DNA from: CBDDEC01 sp965198045
GTDB taxonomy: Bacteria; Chloroflexota; Dehalococcoidia; UBA2979
Reading direction: 5' to 3'
DNA: 64,000 nt
NCBI GenBank assembly: GCA_965198045.1
Contig: CBDAOL010000008.1
Coordinates: 62,001 to 126,000 of the forward strand
Shown: piece by piece, positions 34,321-41,900 of the stretch
How positions within the stretch are numbered: position 1 is the stretch's first letter
Layout: every line of letters begins with the position of its first letter
Notes under the pieces: model-generated
Seen by the model: only the letters and a program-made list of their open reading frames with translations
The model's database searches: none
Told to the model about the DNA's origin: nothing
Program-made: the position numbers and the translations under genes

Positions 34321-35298
34321 TGCCCGACGCGCACGCCCCCCGTGCCACCGACCTGGTCGCGCTCGTCACGTTCGACGGGCAGGTGCGCGAGAACCTGGCC
34401 GTCACGCGCGAGCACCTGGGCCTCGGCGATGGGCACGAACAGCGACCGCCCCGACCGCTCTCCGCGGCCATCGAGCAGTGGCTGCACCTCGGTCGCCGTA
34501 CCTGGATCAGCGTCGAGGGCCCCGAGGTGCGCGGGATCGCCACCGCCCGTGAGCTGGGCGATGCGAGCGCATGGGAGATCGACGCGCTGATCGACGCGGG
34601 CGACGAGCATGTGCAACCCGGCGATGCCCCTCCGGATGTCAGCGCTGAGGCGCCGGTGCTGGTCGATCTGCTCTCACGCGCCGCCTCCGCAGCCGTCGAG
34701 GCGGAAGTCACCCGCTTACTGCTGCGCACCCCCCTCGACGATTGCTGCCGGAGCTGCGGTGCGCGCTGGCTTCCGCGCCGCCACAGCACAGCAGCTCTGG
34801 GGCTGCAACTACCTCGAACCGGGCGGCGCATACCCCGGCGTCACCGTGCGCACGGCATCCGACGAGGATGACCACGCCGCGTTTCAGCTCTACATGCGTT
34901 CCGTCCCGGCTGAGACGCGGGCGCTGATGGCGATGACCCTCGGCGAATGGGCCTCGCTGCAGAGCCGCCGCTGGCTCGGGCGGCAGGGCATTGCGCTCGC
35001 CGCCGAGCACGAAGGGCGGGTGATCGGCCATCTGCGATGCGCCCCGGCGAGCGGCCAGCTCGAACTCCTCGTCGACCCCGACCAGGCGGAGGCGGCTACC
35101 GACGCCCTGCTCGATGCAGCGACCGAGGTGATCGACGCGGAGCGTGTGATCTCGGTATGCGAGACAGATGCGCCGCAAGCGTGCATCCTCGAACGGCGGG
35201 GGATGCGCGCGCAGCAGGAGTACATGCTGCTCGCCCGCCGCACCACGACGCCCGTGGCAGAGGCTGCGGCCGTGCCAGTGAACGCGAGGCTCGCTTGA
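34320..35298 (+). pseudogene. GNAT-like acetyltransferase gene with a frameshift
   Basis: Two overlapping frames make one protein of about 325 residues. The first frame (GTG at 34320, sharing a base with the pdxT stop) covers an N-terminal GNAT-like half up to VTRLLLRTPLDD. The second carries on with AGAAVRAGFRAATAQQLWGC and a C-terminal GNAT-like half (VIGHLRCAP, ACILERRGMRAQQEYMLLARR). Continuity is restored by removing one base between about 34729 and 34743, for example from the run of six C or the T at 34743. Substrate unknown. It may be a sequencing or assembly error in a homopolymer, or a recent inactivation. Confidence 0.65.
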
Positions 35299-36950
35299 CC
35301 GCGCATGAGGCCCAACCGGAGCCGATCAACGCCCACCGCGAAGAGGTGGAGGAGGTCGCGCTGCTCACCGCAGCGTTGCCGGCGCGTGTCGTCACCGCGT
35401 TGGATGCCCTCGCGCGCCCGGGGTTGATCGAGGTCGTGCTCGACCTCGGCCGCGTCCCGACGGCGCACTACACATCCAGCGAGGAGCAGCTGGACACCGC
35501 CGAGGTGACGGAGCAGGAGATCGAGCACGTCGTCGCCCAGATCTCCGAATTCGGCGAGGACAACCGCGCCGGCGTGCCGCGCACCCTCCATCGTATCTCC
35601 GCCATTCGCAACCGCCGAGGCCGCATCGTCGGCCTGACCTGCCGCGTCGGCCGCAGCGTCACCGGCTCCTCGTCGGTCATTCGCGACCTCGTCGAGTCGG
35701 GACGCAGCATCCTGCTGCTGGGCCGACCCGGCGTCGGCAAGACCACGATGCTGCGTGACGTGGCGAGGACGCTTGCGGACGACCTCGATCGCCGCGTCGT
35801 CGTGGTCGACACCTCGAACGAGATCGGCGGTGACGGTGACATCCCGCACCGCGGCATCGGTCGCGCGCGGCGCATGCAGGTGCAGCGCCCGGAGCTGCAG
35901 CACGAGGTGATGATCGAGGCGGTCGAGAACCACACGCCTGAGGTGATCGTGATCGATGAGATCGGGACCAGCCTCGAGGCGGAGGCGTCTCGGACCATCG
36001 CCGAGCGCGGCGTGCAGCTGATCGGCACCGCGCACGGCACCGCGCTGGCCAACCTCATGCAGAACCCGACGCTCTCCGACCTGATCGGTGGCATCGAATC
36101 GGTCACCCTGGGCGACGAGGAGGCGCGGCGTCGCGGCACGCAGAAGACGATCCTCGAGCGTCGCAACCCGCCCACCTTCGACTCGCTCGTCGAGATCCAG
36201 TCGTTTACCGCGGTCGCCGTCCACGAGGACGTAGCGAAGACGGTCGACGCGCTGCTGCGCGGCTTTGACGCCGAGGCCGAGCTGCGCCGCGTCGACGCCT
36301 CGGGCGAGGTCGAGAGCGTCGAACGTCAGCCGCTTCGCGCCGAGCCCGGCGAGGCGATCTCGGCGCGACCGATCGAGGACGAGCGCAGCCCGATCCCCGT
36401 CGCCCCGGGCGGGCCCGAGCGGCGCATCCTGCCCTTCGGCATCAGCCGTAGCCGCCTCGAGGATGCGATCCAGGACACGCGGTCAGCGGCCGTGGTCGTC
36501 GACGAGCTGGCGGACGCCGACGCGGTGATCACCCTGCGGCCCTACTACCGCCGCCGCGCCGGCCCGCTGCGCGACGCCGAGGAGCGCGGCATTCCAATCT
36601 ACGTACTGCGCAACAACACGAGCGAGCAGATGGAGCGGCAGCTGATGTCGCTCCGCGACGGTGACGCCGCTGACCCGACGACGACCGCGCTCAAGGAGGT
36701 TGAGGACGCCGTCGCCACCGTCTCCTTCGAGGGCGTGCAGAGCATCGAGTTGCGCCCGCAGAACTCTTACATCCGCCGTCTGCAGCACGAACTCGCCACC
36801 CGCCATGGCCTGCGCACCATCTCGAAGGGCCGCGAGCCCTACCGCCGCGTCTCCGTGATCGGCGACGGCGGGCCGCCCAACCGCGATCTCCCCTGGAGCG
36901 ACAATGGCGGCCGCAACGCCCCCCGACCCAGCCGGCGACGGCGTCGGTGA
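35295..36950 (+). CDS. R3H domain AAA-type ATPase (SpoIIIAA/Ycf45-like)
   Basis: A 551-residue cytoplasmic ATPase. The TTG at 35295 overlaps the preceding stop (TTGA) and has GAGG 5 nt upstream; the longer open frame is inside the GNAT gene. An N-terminal alpha/beta region with a family-like HRISAIRNRRGRIVGLTCRVGR leads into the ATPase core: Walker A LLLGRPGVGKTTM near 140-152, Walker B VIVIDEIG, and sensor GTAHGTALANLM. After a linker, a central domain (AAVVVDELADADAVITLR) and a C-terminal R3H nucleic-acid-binding motif (YIRRLQHELATRHGLRTIS) follow. Cellular role not established. It overlaps tmk by GTGA. Confidence 0.87.
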   Translation: MTAHEAQPEPINAHREEVEEVALLTAALPARVVTALDALARPGLIEVVLDLGRVPTAHYTSSEEQLDTAEVTEQEIEHVVAQISEFGEDNRAGVPRTLHRISAIRNRRGRIVGLTCRVGRSVTGSSSVIRDLVESGRSILLLGRPGVGKTTMLRDVARTLADDLDRRVVVVDTSNEIGGDGDIPHRGIGRARRMQVQRPELQHEVMIEAVENHTPEVIVIDEIGTSLEAEASRTIAERGVQLIGTAHGTALANLMQNPTLSDLIGGIESVTLGDEEARRRGTQKTILERRNPPTFDSLVEIQSFTAVAVHEDVAKTVDALLRGFDAEAELRRVDASGEVESVERQPLRAEPGEAISARPIEDERSPIPVAPGGPERRILPFGISRSRLEDAIQDTRSAAVVVDELADADAVITLRPYYRRRAGPLRDAEERGIPIYVLRNNTSEQMERQLMSLRDGDAADPTTTALKEVEDAVATVSFEGVQSIELRPQNSYIRRLQHELATRHGLRTISKGREPYRRVSVIGDGGPPNRDLPWSDNGGRNAPRPSRRRRR

Positions 36951-37612
36951 GCACCTCGGCATCCGGGGGCGGCCTCTTCGTCACGCTCGAGGGCGGTGAG
37001 GGCTGCGGCAAGTCGACTCAGGTCGAAGCCCTCGAACGTCTCGCCGGGCGCGACGACAGCCCGTTCACGAAGGTCGTCACTTGCCGCGAGCCAGGCGGCA
37101 CCGCCCTCGGCGAGGGCGTGCGCGCTCTGCTCTTCGACCGCGATGAGAGCGCGACCGACCCCTCGCCGACTGCGGAGCTGCTGCTCTTCGCCGCCGCCCG
37201 CGCGCAACTGGTCGCCGAGGTGATCCAGCCCGCCCTCGACGATGGCGCGCTCGTCATCTGCGACCGCTATGCCGATTCCACGACCGCCTACCAGGCGTAT
37301 GGCCGCGGACTCGACCGCGGACTGGTCGACGCGGTGAACGCCGCCGCCACCGGCGGGCTCACGCCGGCACTGACGGTTTTCCTCGACCTCGACCCGAGAG
37401 ACGGCCTGGTGCGGTCCGGGCGTCGCGACGCCGACGCCGGCACGAACGCGGACTACCTCGAACGCGAGGAGCTCGCCTTCCACCGTCGCGTGCGCGTCGG
37501 CTACCTCGAGCTCGCCGCCGCCTCCCCAGATCGCTGGCTCACCCTCGACGCCACGGCTCCGCCGATGCAGATCACCCACGCCATCTGGGAGCGAGTTCAG
37601 AGTCTGCGCTGA
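36947..37612 (+). CDS. tmk: thymidylate kinase
   Basis: Phosphorylates dTMP to dTDP. The 221-residue protein has the P-loop GGEGCGKST at 16-24, the DR(Y/H/F) motif CDRYADSTTAYQ and a lid region rich in Arg (LVRSGRRDADAG). The GTG start overlaps the end of the R3H ATPase gene. The usual downstream partner holB is not here; a small lipoprotein gene follows. Confidence 0.95.
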   Translation: MSTSASGGGLFVTLEGGEGCGKSTQVEALERLAGRDDSPFTKVVTCREPGGTALGEGVRALLFDRDESATDPSPTAELLLFAAARAQLVAEVIQPALDDGALVICDRYADSTTAYQAYGRGLDRGLVDAVNAAATGGLTPALTVFLDLDPRDGLVRSGRRDADAGTNADYLEREELAFHRRVRVGYLELAAASPDRWLTLDATAPPMQITHAIWERVQSLR

Positions 37613-37656
37613 CACGACGGCTTGACCCGCGGCGTATCGTGCGAGCTACCCTCCGA

Positions 37657-37690
37657 GGAAGGCTGTTGGCCGTCAGGCCGGCCTTCCGAC
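37657..37690 (+). promoter_or_regulatory. hairpin in the leader of the small lipoprotein gene
   Basis: GGAAGGC pairs with GCCTTCC (7 bp), enclosing an inner GGCC-GTCA-GGCC stem. It lies in the 180-nt gap between tmk and the lipoprotein start. No U-run; a leader structure or weak tmk terminator. A TTGACC at 37622 with TACCCT at 37647 is a possible promoter just upstream. Confidence 0.35.
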
Positions 37691-37792
37691 GAGGGTCTTC
37701 TCGTGGCCCGTGTAGCCGATATTCGCTGTGAAACTGCGACCGCGAGAGTCTTCAGCGTTGCGCTCTCACGGGCGTTAGACGGGTCCACACCG

Positions 37793-38209
37793 ATGTTCCG
37801 CCTTCTCATTGTCATCGCAGCCGCGCTTGCCATTGCGGCTTGCTCTGGTTCCGATGGAGATTCCGAAGCGCAACTCCGGTCAGACGTGGAGAGCTTCACC
37901 GATGCCCTCCTCGGCAGCGAGCCCGACCTCAATCGGGCCGCCGGTTACTTCCCGGAAGAGTGCCCGATCACTCCCGAGGAACTCGCGACCGTGCGTCGTG
38001 GAGTCGAGTCGTTGGAGCTGGACCAGCTCGACGTCCACGTAGCGAACATCGAGCTGCTCTCAAGCACTCGAGCCAGGGTGAAGGTTCAGTTCCTCAGGGA
38101 TGGTGAGGTCGTATTCGGCGCGGAACGCGGAGCAGACCTGTGGATCCTCCAAGAGGGCCGCTGGCGAGATGCCAGCGACTGCGAAGTGCGGGGAATCGAC
38201 GTCGACTAA
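37793..38209 (+). CDS. small lipoprotein of unknown function
   Basis: A 138-residue exported protein: FRLLIVIAAALAIAAC is a clear lipoprotein signal with anchored Cys at 17. The mature part has an acidic helix (SEAQLRSDVESFTDALLG), a conserved-looking CPIT pair of positions and a beta-rich second half, a layout that recalls small NTF2-like domains; this is only a resemblance. The open frame upstream to 37622 is discounted because the signal must be N-terminal. The leader and gene look less GC-extreme than the neighbours, which may hint at transfer. Confidence 0.6.
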   Translation: MFRLLIVIAAALAIAACSGSDGDSEAQLRSDVESFTDALLGSEPDLNRAAGYFPEECPITPEELATVRRGVESLELDQLDVHVANIELLSSTRARVKVQFLRDGEVVFGAERGADLWILQEGRWRDASDCEVRGIDVD

Positions 38210-38244
38210 CCGTGAGTGCCTGAGCGGAGCGGAACTCGAAAACC

Positions 38245-38280
38245 GACAGGCCCCGCTCGCGCGGGGCCTGTCCTGTTCTG
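38245..38280. terminator. intrinsic terminator between converging genes
   Basis: GACAGGCCCCGC (38245-38256) pairs with GCGGGGCCTGTC (38261-38272) around TCGC: a 12-bp perfect stem followed by CTGTTCTG. It separates the lipoprotein gene from the converging thiolase gene. Confidence 0.8.
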
Positions 38281-38295
38281 GCGGGGCGGTCGAGG

Positions 38296-39468
38296 CTAGC
38301 TGGGGCGCTCGAAGATGCTGGCGATGCCCTGGCCGCCGCCGATGCAGAGCGAGACGAGGCCGTAGCGGCCGCCGCTGCGCTCCAACTCGTACATCGTCTT
38401 CACGACGAGCACGGTCCCGGTCGCGCCGACCGGGTGGCCGAGGGCGATCGCACCGCCGTTCGGGTTCGTCTTGTCCTGCGGCAGGTTGAGGGCGGTGGAG
38501 CAGGCCGCGGCGACCGAGGCGAACGCCTCGTTCAGCTCGATCAGGTCCATCTCGTCGACGGACATCTGCGCCTTCTCCATCACGTTCTCGACCGCCGGGA
38601 TCGGGCCGGAGCCCATGATCGCCGGATCGACGCCGGACTCGGCGCGGGCGACCAGCCGCAGCTTCGGCGTGAGGCCCAGCTCCTGCGCCTTCTCAGCCGA
38701 CATCATCACCACCGCCGCGGCGCCGTCGTTGATGCCGGAGGCGTTGCCTGCGGTCACGCTGCCGTCCTGCTTAAAGGCGGCGCGCAGCTTGCCGAGTACC
38801 TCCATCGAGGTGGCGCGCGGGTGCTCGTCCTGCTCGAACGTCACGGTGTCGCGGCCCTTGCCGACATCGATCGGCGTGATCTGGTCGGCAAAGCGACCAG
38901 CCTCGATCGCCTCGGCGGCGCGCTCCTGGGAGCGCAGCGCGTACTCGTCCTGCACCTCGCGCGAGACCTCGTAACGCTCGGCCAGGTTCTCGGCGGTGAT
39001 GCCCATCGGGTAATCCTCGAACGGGTCGGTCACCAGGTCCTGCGTGCCGTCCTCGAGCACCCCATCGCCGAAGCGGTAGCCGTAGCGTCCCTTGCGGACG
39101 TAGTACGGCATCAGGCTCATGTTCTCTGCGCCGCCCGCGACGATGATCTCGGCGTCGCCGGTCTCAATCCAGCGCGCGGCGGTGTTGATCGCCTCGAGGC
39201 CGGAGCCGCAGATGCGGTTCACGGTGTACGCAGGGGTGCCGATCGGCATACCGGCCTTCACCGCGGCGTGACGGGCGATGTAGCCATCCTCGGCGACCTG
39301 CCCGACGCAGCCCAGGATGACCTGGTCGACCAGCTCCGGCTCGATGCCGGCGCGAGCCACTGCTTCCTTGATCACATGCGCGCCCACGTCGCTGGCCGGT
39401 GTCTCGCTGAGCGAGCCTCCGAACCCACCGATCGCGGTGCGGCAGCCGCTGACAATCACGACGTCCAT
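38296..39468 (-). CDS. acetyl-CoA C-acetyltransferase (thiolase)
   Basis: A 390-residue thiolase that condenses or cleaves acyl-CoA. The nucleophile Cys87 lies in VNRICGSGLEAI, the His in GGAIALGHPVGATG and the second Cys in SLCIGGGQG. The start at ATG 39468 has an AAGGGG site; upstream open codons (to 40281) are antisense to thrB and are not coding. Substrate range (biosynthetic acetoacetyl-CoA or broader beta-oxidation) cannot be fixed from sequence. Expressed from a promoter divergent to thrB. Confidence 0.93.
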   Translation of the reverse strand: MDVVIVSGCRTAIGGFGGSLSETPASDVGAHVIKEAVARAGIEPELVDQVILGCVGQVAEDGYIARHAAVKAGMPIGTPAYTVNRICGSGLEAINTAARWIETGDAEIIVAGGAENMSLMPYYVRKGRYGYRFGDGVLEDGTQDLVTDPFEDYPMGITAENLAERYEVSREVQDEYALRSQERAAEAIEAGRFADQITPIDVGKGRDTVTFEQDEHPRATSMEVLGKLRAAFKQDGSVTAGNASGINDGAAAVVMMSAEKAQELGLTPKLRLVARAESGVDPAIMGSGPIPAVENVMEKAQMSVDEMDLIELNEAFASVAAACSTALNLPQDKTNPNGGAIALGHPVGATGTVLVVKTMYELERSGGRYGLVSLCIGGGQGIASIFERPS

Positions 39469-39536
39469 GAGTCCCCTTCTCTCGCCCCGCCTGGGGTCGT
39501 CAAGACCTCGCTGGACCGGCGCCCAGCGGCGGCGCC

Positions 39537-39562
39537 AGTGTAGCGCGCCGACCAGCTGGTCG
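39537..39562 (-). promoter_or_regulatory. thiolase promoter with 14-bp dyad operator
   Basis: On the minus strand TACACT (39542-39537) is the likely -10 of the thiolase gene. The perfect palindrome CGACCAGCTGGTCG at 39549-39562 lies just upstream, between -10 and -35 positions. A repressor bound there would block the promoter; the dyad form would suit a dimeric TetR-type regulator, though none is encoded nearby. Confidence 0.5.
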
Positions 39563-39595
39563 CCTCGAAGGCCATGCGGCCGGCTCTGCTCGATC

Positions 39596-39633
39596 GCTGG
39601 CAAATTGCTGGCAGATCGGGCCGCACCTAGACT
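39596..39633 (+). promoter_or_regulatory. thrB-lysC promoter
   Basis: TTGCTG (39605-39610), 17-nt spacer, TAGACT (39628-39633), placing the start about 13 nt before the thrB ATG. GCTGGCA is repeated at 39596-39602 and 39607-39613 with an 11-bp period over the -35 region. Confidence 0.5.
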
Positions 39634-39652
39634 CGATCGCAAGGTGGCGAAC

Positions 39653-40537
39653 ATGGCCGAGCGAACGATCACTGTGACCGTCCCAACAACGTCCGCGAAC
39701 CTCGGACCGGGGTTCGACACGCTCGGCGTAGCGCTCGACTGGCGCGCCCGGTTCACGTTCGAGCCGACCGAGGGCGTCGGCGGCACCAGCGACGGCATTG
39801 CCGAGATGGCGGGCAGCGCCGCGCGCAGCCTGCTCGACGAGGCGGGTGTCGAGGCGCCGCAGTTCATCGTCACGTTCGAAGGCGACATGCCGATCGGCCG
39901 CGGGCTCGGGATGTCCGCCTCCGCACGCGCGGCCGGGCTCCTCGCGGCGTCACAGCTCCTCGATACGCCCCTCACTGCGGAGGAGCTGATCCCCGCGGCC
40001 GTGCGGCTCGAAGGCCACGCCGACAACATCGTCCCCGCGCTCCTCGGGGGGCTCCGCATCTGTGTTGAGCGCGACGGCGCGATCGTGCAGACGACGCTGC
40101 CACTGCCGGAGGAGCTGCGACTAGCGCTGCTGACACCCGAGTTCTCCATGCCAACGAACGAGTCGCGCAAGCGCCTCCCTGACCGCCTGACACGGAACCA
40201 GACGGTGCACAACGTCAGCCGAGCGGCGATGCTCGTCGCCGCCATCCAGCGTCGTGAGTGGGACCTCCTCGGCGTCGCCACCGAGGATGTGATCCACCAG
40301 CCGGCCCGCTCGACGTTGTTCCCGGCGATGTACCCCCTCTTCCAGGCCGCTCTCGACGCGGGCGCCCACGGCGTCTACCTCTCGGGCGGCGGCTCGACCA
40401 TCGCCGCGTTCGTGACGGAGCGCGCGGACGGCGTCGCCGCGGCCATGCGCGAGGTCGCGGCCGCGCATCACCTCGAGGCAGCGAGCCGCGTTGTTGCCTT
40501 CACCGACGACGGCGTCCGCATCGAGGACGGCGCCTGA
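39653..40537 (+). CDS. thrB: homoserine kinase
   Basis: A GHMP-family kinase that phosphorylates homoserine in threonine synthesis. The 294-residue protein opens TVTVPTTSANLGPGFDTLGVAL (family motif 1). The ATP loop reads GRGLGMSASARAAG, where a Met replaces the usual Ser of GLGSSA. Motif 3 (GVYLSGGGSTIAAF) is near the C-terminus. ATG 39653 follows a good promoter; the open frame upstream is antisense to the thiolase. The stop overlaps the lysC start (TGATG). Confidence 0.9.
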   Translation: MAERTITVTVPTTSANLGPGFDTLGVALDWRARFTFEPTEGVGGTSDGIAEMAGSAARSLLDEAGVEAPQFIVTFEGDMPIGRGLGMSASARAAGLLAASQLLDTPLTAEELIPAAVRLEGHADNIVPALLGGLRICVERDGAIVQTTLPLPEELRLALLTPEFSMPTNESRKRLPDRLTRNQTVHNVSRAAMLVAAIQRREWDLLGVATEDVIHQPARSTLFPAMYPLFQAALDAGAHGVYLSGGGSTIAAFVTERADGVAAAMREVAAAHHLEAASRVVAFTDDGVRIEDGA

Positions 40538-41760
40538 TGGCGCTCGTCGTGCAGAAGTACGGCGGCACGTCGGTGGCCACGGCCGAGCGGATCCGCACGA
40601 TCGCCGGCGGCATCGCCGAGCGCGAACGCGCCGGCGACCGCATCGTGGCGGCGGTGTCCGCCATGGGCGCCACCACCGATCAACTCTACGAGCTCGCCTC
40701 CGAGGTGACACACGACCCGCATCCGCGCGAGATGGATGTGCTGCTCTCGACAGGAGAGGTCGTCTCCTCGACGCTGCTGTCGATGGCGCTGCACGACCTC
40801 GAGCAGGACGCTGTAAGCCTCACGGGCGGTCAGGCGGGCATACAGACCGATGGTGTCTACGGCCGTGCCCGCATCGCCGGCATCGACACCAAGCGAATCG
40901 AACGCGAACTCGAGGCCGGGCGCGTCGTCATCGTCGCCGGGTTCCAGGGCATTTCGGAGGAGTTCGACATCACGACGCTGGGGCGCGGCGCCAGTGACCT
41001 GACCGCGGTCGCGCTCGCCGCCGCCCTCGAGGCGGACCGCTGCGAGATCTACACGGACGTGGCGGGGATCTACACGGCAGACCCGCTGATCTGCCCGGAG
41101 GCGCGCCCGCTGCGCGACATTGGCTACGAGGAGATGCTGGAGCTGGCGACCACCGGCGCACGCGTGCTGCAATCACGCGCCGTCGAGATCGCCGAACTCT
41201 ACGGCGTCGAACTGCTGGTCCGCAGCAGCTTCGACCCCGATGCAGCCGGCACGATCATCCGGCAGGAGACCACCATGGAGCAGGGCAACAAGGTTCGAGG
41301 CATCACGCACCAGGACCACATCGCGAAGGTCACCGTCCGGGGGGTCCCTGACCGCCCGGGCATCGCCGCGCACCTCTTCGAGCCGCTCGCCGAGCGAGGC
41401 GTCTCGGTCGACACGATCGTCCAGAACGCGAGCGTCGAGAACCTGACGGACCTCACGTTTACGGTCGCGCCGGGCGACCTCGATGGCGCGCTGGCGGTCG
41501 TCGGCGACATCCAGAGCGAGATTGGCGCAGCGGACGTGGTCTCCTCGCCCGACCTCGGCACGGTCTCGATCGTTGGCACCGGGATGGCCAGTGCGCCCGG
41601 CTACGCCGCCCGCATGTTCCGCACGCTGTTCGAGCACGAGATCAACATCGACATGATCAGCACCAGCGACATCCGCATCACCTGCGTCGTCGAAGCGGAC
41701 CAGGTCGGCGACGCGGTGCGAGCGCTCCACACCGCATTCGCCCTCGACCGCGAGGACTAG
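40537..41760 (+). CDS. lysC: aspartate kinase
   Basis: Phosphorylates aspartate, the first committed step to lysine, threonine and methionine. The 407-residue protein has the catalytic domain (VVQKYGGTSVATAERI, LGRGASDLTAVALAAAL, CEIYTDVAGIYTADP) and two C-terminal ACT domains for feedback control (about 270-400). Its start shares a base with the thrB stop. The thrB-lysC pair groups entry and exit steps of threonine synthesis; homoserine dehydrogenase is not here. Confidence 0.96.
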   Translation: MALVVQKYGGTSVATAERIRTIAGGIAERERAGDRIVAAVSAMGATTDQLYELASEVTHDPHPREMDVLLSTGEVVSSTLLSMALHDLEQDAVSLTGGQAGIQTDGVYGRARIAGIDTKRIERELEAGRVVIVAGFQGISEEFDITTLGRGASDLTAVALAAALEADRCEIYTDVAGIYTADPLICPEARPLRDIGYEEMLELATTGARVLQSRAVEIAELYGVELLVRSSFDPDAAGTIIRQETTMEQGNKVRGITHQDHIAKVTVRGVPDRPGIAAHLFEPLAERGVSVDTIVQNASVENLTDLTFTVAPGDLDGALAVVGDIQSEIGAADVVSSPDLGTVSIVGTGMASAPGYAARMFRTLFEHEINIDMISTSDIRITCVVEADQVGDAVRALHTAFALDRED

Positions 41761-41803
41761 CAGCCGCCGAGCGCCTCTGGCGTCGCGCCAGGACCGACGC
41801 GCC

Positions 41804-41832
41804 TTGACAGGCGGGAGTCATCGGACCAAGAT
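41804..41832 (+). promoter_or_regulatory. dnaE promoter
   Basis: Consensus TTGACA at 41804-41809, 17-nt spacer, CAAGAT at 41827-41832. The predicted leader is about 60 nt. Confidence 0.55.
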
Positions 41833-41900
41833 TGGCGGTCCGGGGAACACCCGTTCGCGTATTTGCGTACGCAGCTAAACAGAAGGCGCTAAGAGCCCCC

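Noticed and set aside
34609..35298. a separate gene for the C-terminal GNAT half
   Set aside because: Its first 45 or so codons are an out-of-frame reading of the upstream half, with Cys/Pro/Arg-rich composition and no ribosome site.
41832..41900. TTG 41832 as the dnaE start
   Set aside because: It overlaps the promoter -10 and adds 23 residues absent from the family; the conserved PHP domain begins at ATG 41901.
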